Origin: Bacteroidia bacterium
Lineage (GTDB): Bacteria > Bacteroidota > Bacteroidia > Chitinophagales > Chitinophagaceae
Assembly: GCA_030429205.1 (NCBI GenBank)
Contig: JAUICZ010000002.1
Span: forward strand, 186,001 to 250,000
Length of the DNA stretch: 64,000 nucleotides
Direction: 5' to 3'
A program made the position numbers and the translations under genes. Numbering within the stretch: the first letter of the stretch is position 1; each line of letters begins with the position of its first letter. Below the pieces are notes generated by a model. The model was not told the origin of the DNA and made no database searches. It saw nothing but the letters and a program-made list of their open reading frames with translations. Positions 28,039 to 36,282 of the stretch are shown in pieces.

Positions 28039-29706
28039 GTGCGGATATTGATAAAAATATTGAAAGGGATAGCAGCATCAGTAGGTGTTTTACTGTTGGT
28101 ACTGCTGGTGTTTTGCATATATGTATATAATGTATCAGACTACGACCCGCCACAGGTAAAGGCAGTTGAACTATCAGAACAACCACAACTGCAAGAGGGT
28201 AGCCTGCATACCCTAGAGAACGACTGGTTGAAGCAAAACAAGTTCGGGCTGTATGAGATGAAAGTATCAGGTAATCCGTACATACTGGGGTTGAAGAACG
28301 GTATGCTCTCTCAACAACAGATAATAGGCCAGGAGGTAGCCTTTACAGACCAGATAAAACAAATGATACCTTCTGACGGGTATTTGAAGTTTTTGAAGTA
28401 CGTGATCGGTTTCATGAATAAAGACCTGCCCGAACATGTGACCGAAGAATATAAGGAGGAGATATACGGTATTTCCCGTTCTGCATCTGAACGGTTTAAC
28501 TGGATAGGAGATAACTACGACAGGATACTGAACTACCATGCCGCACACGATATAGGGCATGCATTACAAAACATGATGCTGGTGGGCTGTACCTCGTTCG
28601 GGGCCTGGGGCAACAAAACTGTTGACGGCTCTATGCTGCTGGGCAGAAACTTTGATTTTTGGGTAGGCGATAAGTTTGCCGAGAACAAAATAGTGGCATT
28701 TTACGAACCCGAAGCAGGGCACAAGTTTGCCTTCGTTACATGGGGTGGTTTTGTAGGTGTAGTGTCGGGCATGAATGATGCCGGGCTTACCGTAACCATC
28801 AATGCGGCAAAGTCTGACATACCTACCAGTGCTGCTACGCCTGTATCGCTGGTAGCGAGGGAGGTGTTACAATACGCATCGAATATTGAAGAAGCTATTG
28901 CAATTGCGAAGAAGCGTACCATGTTTGTATCAGAAAGCTTTTTGGTGGGCAGTGCAAAAGACGGTAAGGCTATTGTTATAGAGAAAACACCTGATGAACT
29001 GTATGTGTATGATGCCATGAACGATAACATACAATGTACCAACCACTACCAGAGCGATGGTTTTAAAAACCAAGAGTTGAATGTAGAGCAGAAGAACGAG
29101 AGTGCGTCGGTATATAGATACGAGCGTTTGCAAGAGTTGATGAATGACCACTACCCGCTAACACCTGAAAAGGTAGCCGGTATATTAAGAGACAGAAGGG
29201 GGATAGGCAATGCAGATATTGGCAACGGTAACGAAAAGGCCGTGAACCAGCTCATCGCGCACCACTCGGTCATCTTTCAGCCGGATAGTTTGCGCATGTG
29301 GGTGAGCACGGGCAACTGGCAACTGGGCGAATACATCTGCTACGATCTGAATAAGATATTTACCATTGCAGGTTTAACAAAGGATACTACTATATTTGAG
29401 CAAGACCTGACCATTGCAGCAGATAGCTTCTTACAAACAAAAGACTATCAAAGCTTTTTAAAGTTCAGGAAAAATAAAATGGCATTACTGGCAGGTGCAC
29501 CCGTTGATACCGCAGAGGTAGTACATAACAACCCCAACTTTTACGACGCATACAGAATAGCGGGTGACTATTGTAAGAAAAAAGGCTGGTATGTTGCTGC
29601 TGTAAATTATTATCAGCAAGCATTGAAGCATGAGGTAGCCACGGTGAACGAACGAAAAGCCATTGAAGAAAAAATAGCAGACTGTAATAAACTAATAAAG
29701 CAATAG
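28039..29706 (+). CDS. C45-type autoproteolytic acyltransferase/hydrolase, membrane-anchored
   Basis: A 555-residue N-terminal-nucleophile hydrolase-like protein. One membrane segment lies at residues 9-30. The conserved block begins at C184 in VGCTSFGAWGNKT, the expected nucleophile after self-cleavage, followed by LLGRNFDFWVG, VTWGGFVGVVSGMNDAG and QCTNHYQSD. These match the acyl-CoA:6-aminopenicillanate acyltransferase/choloylglycine hydrolase-like (C45) superfamily. The last about 100 residues are helical, TPR-like. The GTG start at 28039 gives a clean membrane anchor. Substrate unknown; amide hydrolysis outside the cytoplasm is plausible. A glycosyltransferase gene follows after 10 bases. 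Confidence 0.82.
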   Translation: MRILIKILKGIAASVGVLLLVLLVFCIYVYNVSDYDPPQVKAVELSEQPQLQEGSLHTLENDWLKQNKFGLYEMKVSGNPYILGLKNGMLSQQQIIGQEVAFTDQIKQMIPSDGYLKFLKYVIGFMNKDLPEHVTEEYKEEIYGISRSASERFNWIGDNYDRILNYHAAHDIGHALQNMMLVGCTSFGAWGNKTVDGSMLLGRNFDFWVGDKFAENKIVAFYEPEAGHKFAFVTWGGFVGVVSGMNDAGLTVTINAAKSDIPTSAATPVSLVAREVLQYASNIEEAIAIAKKRTMFVSESFLVGSAKDGKAIVIEKTPDELYVYDAMNDNIQCTNHYQSDGFKNQELNVEQKNESASVYRYERLQELMNDHYPLTPEKVAGILRDRRGIGNADIGNGNEKAVNQLIAHHSVIFQPDSLRMWVSTGNWQLGEYICYDLNKIFTIAGLTKDTTIFEQDLTIAADSFLQTKDYQSFLKFRKNKMALLAGAPVDTAEVVHNNPNFYDAYRIAGDYCKKKGWYVAAVNYYQQALKHEVATVNERKAIEEKIADCNKLIKQ

Positions 29707-29716
29707 CACACAGTAG

Positions 29717-30895
29717 ATGACACCCAAGTTTCAAAACCGTTTCGATTCTTTACAAGCCTGTGTGCTGATACCTACCTACAACAACAGTGGTACTATTAAA
29801 GAGGTAATAGATGATGTGTTGCAATATACTACCAGCATCATTGTAGTGAACGATGGGTCTACAGACAGCACAGAAGAAATACTGAAACAGTTTACAGGCA
29901 TTACGGTTGTTAATTACCTGCCTAATAAGGGTAAAGGCATTGCTTTGCAAACAGGTTTTAAAAAAGCGCACGAGCTGGGCTACAAACATGCCATTACACT
30001 AGATAGCGACGGGCAACACTATGCAAAAGACGTTGAGCCTTTTCTTGATGTACTGGAAGAGAAAGACAACTGCCTGCTGATTGGTGCGCGTAATATGGAC
30101 CAGGAGAACGTACCTGGCAAAAGCAGCTTTGGTAATAAGTTCTCTAACTTTTGGTTTTGGGTAAACACAGGTTTTAAACTGCCCGACACACAATCAGGTT
30201 ACCGTTCTTACCCGATAGATAAACTGGCTAATAAGAAATACTTTACCAGTAAATACGAGTTTGAAATAGAAGTAATAGTACGTGCTGCATGGAGTGGTAT
30301 TGAGGTGAACTATGTACCCGTAGCAGTTTACTATCCACACCCCGATGAAAGGATATCACACTTCAGACCGTTTAAAGATTTTACCCGCATTAGTATACTT
30401 AACACCTTTTTGGTGCTCATTGCTTTTTTATGGATCAAGCCTCGGGATTTCTTCAGGCTGATGTTTAGCAAAGAGGGTAGAAAAAGACTGTTTGAAAAAA
30501 TAGTACTGGCACGTGAAGAAAGCAACCACAAAAAAGCCGCATCGCTGGGTTTTGGCGTGTTTATGGGCATAGTACCCATCTGGGGCTTTCAGTTGGCTAT
30601 AGGCATACCGCTGGCCATGCTGTTTCGTTTAAATAAAGCGCTGTTTATACTGGCAGCAAACATTAGCATACCACCTATGATGCTGGTATTTATGGCACTG
30701 AGCGTAGCTACGGGAAAGTGGATCATGGGTATAGACACCATGATACCCGACTTCCGTAATATTTCGCTGGAAATGATGAAGCAGGAGGGTCTGTCTTTCT
30801 TTTTGGGTGGTACGGTACTGGCCATCGCCTGCGGACTGGTTACCTACCTGCTGTCCATTGCCATATTATCTGCTACTCGAAGTAAGTCTTCGTAG
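29717..30895 (+). CDS. Family 2 glycosyltransferase fused to DUF2062
   Basis: A 392-residue fusion. The N-terminal part (residues 13-230) is a GT2/DPM1-like glycosyltransferase with CVLIPTYNNSG, VVNDGSTDSTEE and TLDSDGQHYAKD (the DxD-like metal site). After a membrane segment around residues 232-250, the C-terminal part (about 260-385) is DUF2062, with the typical AASLGFGVFMGIVPIWGFQ and several hydrophobic helices. This fusion is known in Bacteroidota and probably transfers sugar to a lipid carrier or surface glycan. The final 23 bases overlap the convergent methyltransferase gene. Confidence 0.9.
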   Translation: MTPKFQNRFDSLQACVLIPTYNNSGTIKEVIDDVLQYTTSIIVVNDGSTDSTEEILKQFTGITVVNYLPNKGKGIALQTGFKKAHELGYKHAITLDSDGQHYAKDVEPFLDVLEEKDNCLLIGARNMDQENVPGKSSFGNKFSNFWFWVNTGFKLPDTQSGYRSYPIDKLANKKYFTSKYEFEIEVIVRAAWSGIEVNYVPVAVYYPHPDERISHFRPFKDFTRISILNTFLVLIAFLWIKPRDFFRLMFSKEGRKRLFEKIVLAREESNHKKAASLGFGVFMGIVPIWGFQLAIGIPLAMLFRLNKALFILAANISIPPMMLVFMALSVATGKWIMGIDTMIPDFRNISLEMMKQEGLSFFLGGTVLAIACGLVTYLLSIAILSATRSKSS

Positions 30896-31616
30896 AGTTC
30901 ATCATTTTATAGGCAAAACACTCGTGGTGTGCACCTACCCAACCACTTTCTGACGCTTTATAGTTTTTGATCTTAAACGACTCGAAAGGGCCTTCTATCA
31001 TATGATCGAACAACTCTTTTTTAGTGAAGTAGTTGCTTTCCCACCTTTTGTCGAGTATTTGTTTAACCGTTGCAGGAAGAAATGGATATGCTGTTTCTGC
31101 CAGCTTCCTTTTCATGTTTTTCCTGTCATCAATATCAACTACGGTAAAGAAAAAACAACCACCATCATTCAGCATGTTGTATATCTTTTGAGATACGTCA
31201 AGCGTTAAGGGTACATGTTCTCCAAGCACACCTATGGAATAAATAAAGTCGTATTTCTGATTGCCGAAGTCATGATCGAAGATGCTGCCTTTTACAAGGT
31301 TGATCATCGGAATATCTACCTCTGTAGACCTAACCGGTTTTTCAGCCAGTTTCAGCATATGTTCAGAGATGTCTATGCCTGTTAGTTCACAAGTGTTTTC
31401 AAGTACGTGAAAGTACCTGCCTGTACCGCAGCCAACTTCTAATACCCTGATCTCATCCTCAAAACTTTTAGAAAGATATTTAATGATAGGGGCGAAGTGT
31501 TCGTAGTCTGGAGTGGTAACGTACTTTTGGTCGAATTCTCTGTACTTTTCAGAATAGTTTTCGTCGTAGAGCTGGATGGCTTTAGCATCACACTCAATGT
31601 GATTTGTGTTCAGCAT
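30873..31616 (-). CDS. Class I SAM-dependent methyltransferase
   Basis: A protein of about 247 residues with a Rossmann-type methyltransferase core. Motif I is VLEVGCGTGRYFHVL, followed by ELTGIDISEHMLKLAE and the motif IV region YDFIYSIGVLGEHVP. The substrate cannot be predicted. I chose the ATG at 31616 (MLNTNHIE) over 31652, whose first twelve residues are unlike a protein start. The gene overlaps the end of the GT2-DUF2062 gene by 23 bases in convergent orientation. Confidence 0.85.
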   Translation of the reverse strand: MLNTNHIECDAKAIQLYDENYSEKYREFDQKYVTTPDYEHFAPIIKYLSKSFEDEIRVLEVGCGTGRYFHVLENTCELTGIDISEHMLKLAEKPVRSTEVDIPMINLVKGSIFDHDFGNQKYDFIYSIGVLGEHVPLTLDVSQKIYNMLNDGGCFFFTVVDIDDRKNMKRKLAETAYPFLPATVKQILDKRWESNYFTKKELFDHMIEGPFESFKIKNYKASESGWVGAHHECFAYKMMNSTKTYFE

Positions 31617-31666
31617 ATTTTTTGTTTTGTGTGTTTGATGTAAATATATCATATATAAATACCCAC

Positions 31667-31699
31667 CAACAAAAAAGCCGTAGCGATTAACTACGGCTT
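31667..31699 (-). terminator. rpoD terminator
   Basis: The stem AAGCCGTAG/CTACGGCTT (31675-31683 with 31691-31699) lies 30 bases past the rpoD stop. A T-run follows on the minus strand. Confidence 0.8.
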
Positions 31700-31728
31700 A
31701 ACAATTATGTTTTACTGATACTCAGGTA

Positions 31729-32586
31729 TTAACCTAAATACCCTTTCAAAGAATTACTGTATCTGGCTTTTTGCAAGCGTTTAATAGCACGCTCTTTGAT
31801 CTGGCGGATACGCTCTTTTGTAAGATCGTATTTCTGGCCTATCTCTTCGATAGTAGGGCCGTTATCGCCTTCTAAACCAAAGTAAGCAGAAAGTATCTCT
31901 GCCTCGCGCACGCTTAAAGAACCCAATATACGCGCGATCTCATTTTTTAGAGAGTCGTGCATTACATCATCGTCTGTATCATTTGCACCTTCCAGCAAAT
32001 CGCCCATGGCTACATCTTCTGCCTCGTGTACCGGAGCATCTAAAGATGTGTGGCGAGAGTTGGTAGTAAAGATATTAGTTACTTCTGTTTCAGTCATCTC
32101 AAGGATGGTTGCTAACTCCTCTGTAGACGGTTCACGCTCGTTTTCTTGCTCAAAAGCTATAAATGCTTTGTTAGCCTTGTTGTAAGTACCGATCTTGTTT
32201 TGAGGTAGACGCACCAAACGCCCTTGTTCTGCCAACGCCTGCAGGATAGATTGACGAATCCACCATACGGCGTAAGAGATGAATTTAAATCCTTTAGTTT
32301 CATCAAAACGTTGTGCCGCTTTGATAAGGCCTAAATTACCTTCATTGATTAAGTCACTCAAAGATAAACCCTGATGTTGATATTGCTTAGCCACAGACAC
32401 TACGAAACGTAGGTTAGCCTTCACCATTTTATCCAATGCTATTTGATCCCCTGTATGTATGCGCTGGGCAAGAGTAGTCTCCTCCTCAGGCGTGATCATC
32501 GATATTTTACTGATCTCCTGAAGATATTTTTCTACCGCTTGTGAATCACGGTTGGTAATCTGAGTGGCAATTTTTAACTGCCTCAT
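31729..32586 (-). CDS. rpoD: Primary RNA polymerase sigma factor (Bacteroidota type)
   Basis: A 285-residue sigma-70 factor. Regions are in order: region 1.2 (DSQAVEKYLQEISKISMIT), region 2 with the -10 recognition and melting segment (KFISYAVWWIRQSILQALAE), region 3, and region 4 (TIEEIGQKYDLTKERIRQIK). It lacks the long acidic region 1.1 and the non-conserved insert of proteobacterial RpoD, which is normal for the Bacteroidota housekeeping sigma factor that reads TTG/TAnnTTTG promoters. Such sites are found across this window. Confidence 0.95.
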   Translation of the reverse strand: MRQLKIATQITNRDSQAVEKYLQEISKISMITPEEETTLAQRIHTGDQIALDKMVKANLRFVVSVAKQYQHQGLSLSDLINEGNLGLIKAAQRFDETKGFKFISYAVWWIRQSILQALAEQGRLVRLPQNKIGTYNKANKAFIAFEQENEREPSTEELATILEMTETEVTNIFTTNSRHTSLDAPVHEAEDVAMGDLLEGANDTDDDVMHDSLKNEIARILGSLSVREAEILSAYFGLEGDNGPTIEEIGQKYDLTKERIRQIKERAIKRLQKARYSNSLKGYLG

Positions 32587-32932
32587 AATAATTGATATTT
32601 ATAAAATTGTATAATAGTTAAAGCCTCTTCTCTTTATATAGACGTTTGAAAACACTAAAAAGTTTGTTTTCCATCTATTTTTTTTCTACTTCGTTATTAC
32701 CGCAAATAGCGTTCCATATATATGCACAAATCCACATTATATAGGGTATAGACGTTAATATTTAACGTAACTTACGTGCTGATAGTATGTTACAGCCTTT
32801 ATGGATTTCCTCTATACCTGAATAGCTGCTTAAAATCGGGCTATTTTCCTCATAACCAACAGACAAAAGTACATTCGTGACTGCAAAATTGCTACCTTTG
32901 CGCGTCATATTAACGTCAATTTTAACATTTCT
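32587..32932. other. Intergenic region between rpoD and the acyl-CoA dehydrogenase gene
   Basis: No credible gene is seen in these 346 bases. The region holds a 17-base inverted repeat, ACGTTAATATTTAACGT (32752-32768), and a -7-like TACCTTTG (32893-32900) for the rightward gene, with another TTAACGT half-site just after it (around 32911). A divergent control region is the likely role. Confidence 0.6.
32893..32900 (+). promoter_or_regulatory. -7 element upstream of the glutaryl-CoA dehydrogenase gene
   Basis: TACCTTTG lies 32 bases before the ATG and matches TAnnTTTG. The -33 region is poor (no TTG at 19-20 nt). Confidence 0.4.
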
Positions 32933-34108
32933 ATGCAAGATCTATATCAACATCCTGATTATTACCAACTTGATGAACTATTGACAGACGAGCACAAGCT
33001 GATTCGTGACAGTGTACGTGCCTTCGTGAAAAAGGATATTTCTCCCATAATAGAAGAGTATGCCCAAAAGGCAGAGTTCCCCAACCAGATTATCAAAGGT
33101 TTAGGAGAGCATGGCTGTTTCGGGCCGTTTGTACCGCAGGAATACGGCGGGGCAGGGCTGGACTATATCTCGTACGGTATTATGATGCAGGAGCTGGAGC
33201 GTTGCGATAGTGGTGTACGTTCTACAGCATCGGTGCAGGGTAGTTTGGTAATGTTCCCGATACTGAAGTTTGGTAGCGAAGAGCAGAAGAAAAAATACCT
33301 GCCAAAATTGGCAACGGGCGAGATGATGGGCTGCTTTGGGCTGACAGAGCCTGACCACGGTAGTAACCCTGCAGGTATGTTGACGAATTTTAAAGATGCG
33401 GGCGACCATGTTATCCTGAATGGTTCTAAAATGTGGATCTCTAACGCGCCATTTGCTGATATTGCAGTAGTATGGGCGAAGGACGAGAACGGAGACATTC
33501 GCGGATTGGTAGTAGAGCGCGGTATGGAAGGGTTCAGCACACCAACAACACATGGTAAATGGAGCTTGCGTGCTTCTGCTACGGGAGAGTTGGTGTTTGA
33601 TAATGTAAAGGTTCCTAAAGAGAATATATTGCCGGGTGTAAAAGGACTGAAAGGGCCTTTGACCTGCCTGAGCAGTGCCCGCTTTGGTATTGCATGGGGT
33701 GCTTTGGGTAGCGCTATGGACTGCTACGATACGGCACTACGCTATGCAAAAGAGCGTATACAGTTCGATAGACCTATTGCAGGTTTCCAACTACAACAAA
33801 AGAAACTGGCAGAGATGATCACCGAGATCACCAAAGGACAGCTATTGGTATGGCGCCTGGGTGTGTTGCGTAACGAAGACCGCGCCACTCCGGCACAAAT
33901 ATCTATGGCGAAGCGTAACAGCTGCGAGATTGCCCTGAACATTGCCCGCGAGTCCAGACAAATACTGGGTGGTATGGGTATTACAGGAGAATTCAGCATT
34001 ATGCGCCATATGATGAACCTGGAGAGTGTGGTTACCTACGAGGGTACGCACGATATTCACCTGTTGATAACGGGTATGGATATTACGGGTATCAACGCGT
34101 TTAAATAA
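32933..34108 (+). CDS. Glutaryl-CoA dehydrogenase-like acyl-CoA dehydrogenase
   Basis: A 391-residue FAD-dependent acyl-CoA dehydrogenase. Its signatures match glutaryl-CoA dehydrogenase: STASVQGSLVMFPILKFG, GCFGLTEPDHGSNP, ARFGIAWGALGSAMDCYDTA, QLQQKKLAEM, and TYEGTHDIHLLITG, whose glutamate is the catalytic base. The enzyme converts glutaryl-CoA to crotonyl-CoA in lysine and tryptophan breakdown. A general short-chain acyl-CoA dehydrogenase remains possible, since substrate range cannot be read directly. It has its own promoter-like site and terminator, so it is a single-gene unit. Confidence 0.9.
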   Translation: MQDLYQHPDYYQLDELLTDEHKLIRDSVRAFVKKDISPIIEEYAQKAEFPNQIIKGLGEHGCFGPFVPQEYGGAGLDYISYGIMMQELERCDSGVRSTASVQGSLVMFPILKFGSEEQKKKYLPKLATGEMMGCFGLTEPDHGSNPAGMLTNFKDAGDHVILNGSKMWISNAPFADIAVVWAKDENGDIRGLVVERGMEGFSTPTTHGKWSLRASATGELVFDNVKVPKENILPGVKGLKGPLTCLSSARFGIAWGALGSAMDCYDTALRYAKERIQFDRPIAGFQLQQKKLAEMITEITKGQLLVWRLGVLRNEDRATPAQISMAKRNSCEIALNIARESRQILGGMGITGEFSIMRHMMNLESVVTYEGTHDIHLLITGMDITGINAFK

Positions 34109-34130
34109 GACTAACGATATTATCACGAAG

Positions 34131-34158
34131 AGCCGTTCATTTTTTGAGCGGCTTTTTT
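34131..34158 (+). terminator. Terminator after the acyl-CoA dehydrogenase gene
   Basis: The stem AGCCGTTCA/TGAGCGGCT (34131-34139 with 34145-34153, one G-T pair) is followed by TTTTTT. Confidence 0.8.
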
Positions 34159-34161
34159 GTT

Positions 34162-34200
34162 GCCGTCAGCGGCGTCGGCATATGCCGAGGGTGCCGACGG
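34162..34200. repeat. GC-rich palindromic repeat, copy A
   Basis: The core is the perfect 14-base palindrome TCGGCATATGCCGA (34175-34188). It is flanked by outer arms that also pair (CCGTCaGC against GCCGACGG). It sits directly after the terminator of the acyl-CoA dehydrogenase gene. Three related copies follow within 2 kb, and the GC content is far above its surroundings. Confidence 0.75.
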
Positions 34201-34224
34201 GGGGAGTACATCCTTATTGTTGTA

Positions 34225-34734
34225 TTAAAAAGAAGGTGGCCACCCATCTTCCTTGTTTACGAAAAACTTATGCGGGTAAGTAAATATCTCTATACCTAAT
34301 TTTTCAAGGCCGTCTTCTAACTCGTAAACTGCCTTATCGGATATTTTACCTAAACCATGGCTGACTATTGTACCGTCGTGCAGGTGCATTTTAATATGAT
34401 AGTTATGAGGGGAGTAGGGGTCGAGTGAAAAAGGCTGTTCTATTGCAGCCGATCTAATGTCTTTTATTGGGTAAACTAAATCTGTATGCCCTAATTTAAA
34501 AAGGCTTCTAAAACGGCGGTTGTATTTAATAGTAAAGGTTTCGTCTGTTAATACCGGAACAACTTTAGAAGCATGGTTCATCAGGTGCTTAAATATGATC
34601 ATAACAGGGAAGAGGGGGATTTTGGCAAAACGAGCAATAATACCCATACCTTGTAGTGCATACTCCAATCGCACTCGCCATTTATGTTTGTGTTTAGGTT
34701 TAGTGGCTTTCCCGGGTAGTCGAAACCAATTCAT
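34225..34734 (-). CDS. Hypothetical protein
   Basis: A protein of about 169 residues that I do not recognise. It starts with a basic stretch (KATKPKHKHKWR), followed by a hydrophobic or amphipathic segment near residues 26-52 and a C-terminal beta-rich part with LGHTDLVYPIKDIRSA and HIKMHLHDGTIVSHGLGKIS. That part looks like a PH-like or regulatory beta-domain, but this is only an impression. I chose the ATG at 34734 (MNWFRL); an in-frame start at 34767 adds eleven residues. It lies between two GC-rich palindromic repeats. Confidence 0.65.
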   Translation of the reverse strand: MNWFRLPGKATKPKHKHKWRVRLEYALQGMGIIARFAKIPLFPVMIIFKHLMNHASKVVPVLTDETFTIKYNRRFRSLFKLGHTDLVYPIKDIRSAAIEQPFSLDPYSPHNYHIKMHLHDGTIVSHGLGKISDKAVYELEDGLEKLGIEIFTYPHKFFVNKEDGWPPSF

Positions 34735-34773
34735 TGTATAAATATACCTTAATATAGCAATCAGCAAATTATT

Positions 34774-34811
34774 ATCGGCGGCGGCGGCGTTTTTGCCGAC
34801 AGTGCCGAGGT
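34774..34811. repeat. GC-rich repeat, copy B (degenerate)
   Basis: This segment shares the CGGCGGCGGCG and TGCCGAC/GTGCCGAGG pieces with the other copies but lacks the CATATG centre. It looks like a decayed member of the same family. Confidence 0.5.
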
Positions 34812-34862
34812 AGAGTAATAATACAAACCATGGTCATGCAACCACACCCATCATACACACAA

Positions 34863-34927
34863 CATGTGTCATGCTGAACTCGGTTCAGCAGCATCTAGAG
34901 AAATAAGTACACGTTACGCTAGACCCT
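34863..34927. repeat. Interspersed repeat with a GCTGAAC/GTTCAGC hairpin
   Basis: GCTGAAC and GTTCAGC (34873-34879 with 34883-34889) form a perfect stem with a 3-base loop inside GTGTCATGCTGAAC...CAGCATCT. Text of this kind, ending in AGACCCTG, is familiar to me as a dispersed repeat in Bacteroidota genomes; this is from memory. Its right half appears to be interrupted by copy C of the GC-rich palindrome. Confidence 0.5.
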
Positions 34928-34974
34928 GCTCGGCATACCTCGGCATATGCCGATACCGCCAACGGGGGGAGAGG
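34928..34974. repeat. GC-rich palindromic repeat, copy C
   Basis: It has the same 14-base core TCGGCATATGCCGA (34940-34953), preceded by an additional CTCGGCATACC half and followed by CGCCAACGGGGGGAG. The 7-mer ACGCTAG occurs on both sides (34916-34922 and 34986-34992), which could be a target-site duplication or chance. Confidence 0.7.
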
Positions 34975-34988
34975 TCTATAGTGTGACG

Positions 34989-35369
34989 CTAGCTTTCCCA
35001 ACAGCTGATACAAAGTGATATGTTTCGTTTTGACATTTTATCAAGCTCTGACACTGTAAACTCAAGATTACATTGCTCGTCATATTCGCAACTAATTCTT
35101 AAATTCAGAAAATCCTTATCACTTGACTTGAAGGAACTAATGACATTTTCAAGCGAATCTAATAGCTCGTAAAAATTATCAATTTCAAAATAGTCATCAT
35201 GCTCATATTCTAATACTTCAATACTCACATAATCTCCAACTAACTGCACCTTCTTTTCACATGTCCACGATTTGAATATTGTACTATTACTGATTGCATT
35301 TATTAAAACACCCGCATTTTTAATAAGATCATCATCAATAGATATTTCAATTCCTAAGTATCTCTTCAT
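34989..35369 (-). CDS. Hypothetical protein
   Basis: A 126-residue acidic soluble protein that I do not recognise. It reads as alternating strands and helices (YLGIEISIDDDL, VQLVGDYVSIEVLEYEHDDYFEI, FLNLRISCEYDEQ) with no signal peptide and a cysteine-containing end, CISCWES. Such small acidic proteins occur as immunity-type or accessory proteins, but nothing specific supports that here. Its stop codon overlaps the 7-base repeat that flanks palindrome copy C. The next gene upstream ends 26 bases away on the same strand. Confidence 0.6.
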   Translation of the reverse strand: MKRYLGIEISIDDDLIKNAGVLINAISNSTIFKSWTCEKKVQLVGDYVSIEVLEYEHDDYFEIDNFYELLDSLENVISSFKSSDKDFLNLRISCEYDEQCNLEFTVSELDKMSKRNISLCISCWES

Positions 35370-35394
35370 ATCAAAAAACTAAGGTAATAAACAC

Positions 35395-36012
35395 CTACTC
35401 AGTTAATCTGGCGCATTGCCTCAGCAAGAATATCAACATGGCTAGTAAGGCAAATGCAAACTTTCGGTTTTCTTTTAAGTACTTATATATTCGGTGTTCC
35501 AGCTTCCGTTCGTCCAGTACGGGTTGGTTTACATTTTTGCGCTCCTGATATATATCATCGGTGCCGGTGTACAGTGTCTTGTTCTTAAAAATAGCACCAC
35601 TACCTGTAACACCGGGTATACTTTTGGCCAGATTACCAACAGAAGGTCTGGAGTTTTCAGTATTACCATTACTACCTAAGAACATACTCGTAATGTTAGG
35701 GATATCCTCTTCGGGAATGTCTTGCTCATGACAATGGTAAACGGCAATCACATCCCAGCGCATATTATTGGGCTCCATCGCCTTGTTATAGCGCGACGAC
35801 CCCATCTGAAAATAATCTTCCGTCCTAAACCATATAAAACGATAGGCAGTTTTCTGCTCAACATTCACCCATATAATGTATTTAGGTTCACCCTCATCGG
35901 GGTATGCCTCGCTAATGAGTACTTTAAAACCTTTCTTTCTGAGTGTGTTGGTAAAATCGTCTACAACAATATTGTATATACGCTCGCGGACGGTGTTGCT
36001 ATGTAGCTCCAT
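35395..36012 (-). CDS. Hypothetical protein with a C-terminal membrane segment
   Basis: A 205-residue protein that I do not recognise. The N-terminal 110 residues look like a soluble mixed alpha/beta domain (EPKYIIWVNVEQKTAYRFIW, RWDVIAVYHCHEQD). A polar linker follows, then a hydrophobic segment near residues 185-198 (FAFALLAMLIFLLRQ), so it is probably tail-anchored. It lies 26 bases upstream of the previous hypothetical gene on the same strand, so the two may form one unit. Palindrome copy D lies just upstream of its start. Confidence 0.6.
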   Translation of the reverse strand: MELHSNTVRERIYNIVVDDFTNTLRKKGFKVLISEAYPDEGEPKYIIWVNVEQKTAYRFIWFRTEDYFQMGSSRYNKAMEPNNMRWDVIAVYHCHEQDIPEEDIPNITSMFLGSNGNTENSRPSVGNLAKSIPGVTGSGAIFKNKTLYTGTDDIYQERKNVNQPVLDERKLEHRIYKYLKENRKFAFALLAMLIFLLRQCARLTE

Positions 36013-36048
36013 ATAATTTTGTTAGGGTAGGTTGCAAGTTACGCTTTT

Positions 36049-36088
36049 GTCGGCACCCTCGGCATATGCCGACGACGCCGACAGGGGA
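36049..36088. repeat. GC-rich palindromic repeat, copy D
   Basis: The core TCGGCATATGCCGA (36059-36072) is flanked by outer arms GTCGGC and GCCGAC. Relative to copy A the flanks are inverted (the CACCC-type side is on the left here). Confidence 0.75.
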
Positions 36089-36209
36089 GCGCATGTCAAT
36101 AGGGCAGATCCGCGCAAACCCTTATCCACCAATAATTTACGCACATTGATATCAAAAAAACAATAGTATAATGTATTGAATTTTCAAATTTGTTATTAAC
36201 GCAAATCGC

Positions 36210-36240
36210 TTAGTTACACCAAATGAATTGCCTACCTTTG
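36210..36240 (+). promoter_or_regulatory. Possible promoter of the ABC-F gene
   Basis: TACCTTTG (36233-36240) matches TAnnTTTG, with TTAG (36210-36213) 19 nt upstream as an imperfect -33 element. The start codon is 42 bases downstream. Confidence 0.45.
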
Positions 36241-36282
36241 CAGCCTGAAAAATTCTTAATAATAGTTATATATCAGTAATAC

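Noticed and set aside
33101-33553. 150-codon minus-strand frame inside the acyl-CoA dehydrogenase gene
   Set aside because: The opposite strand holds an unbroken, highly conserved acyl-CoA dehydrogenase; the frame's protein is cysteine- and arginine-rich noise.
34117-34206. tRNA or structured RNA in the GC-rich stretch after the acyl-CoA dehydrogenase gene
   Set aside because: The fold is explained by a terminator followed by a palindromic repeat; no cloverleaf, T-loop or anticodon arm can be drawn.
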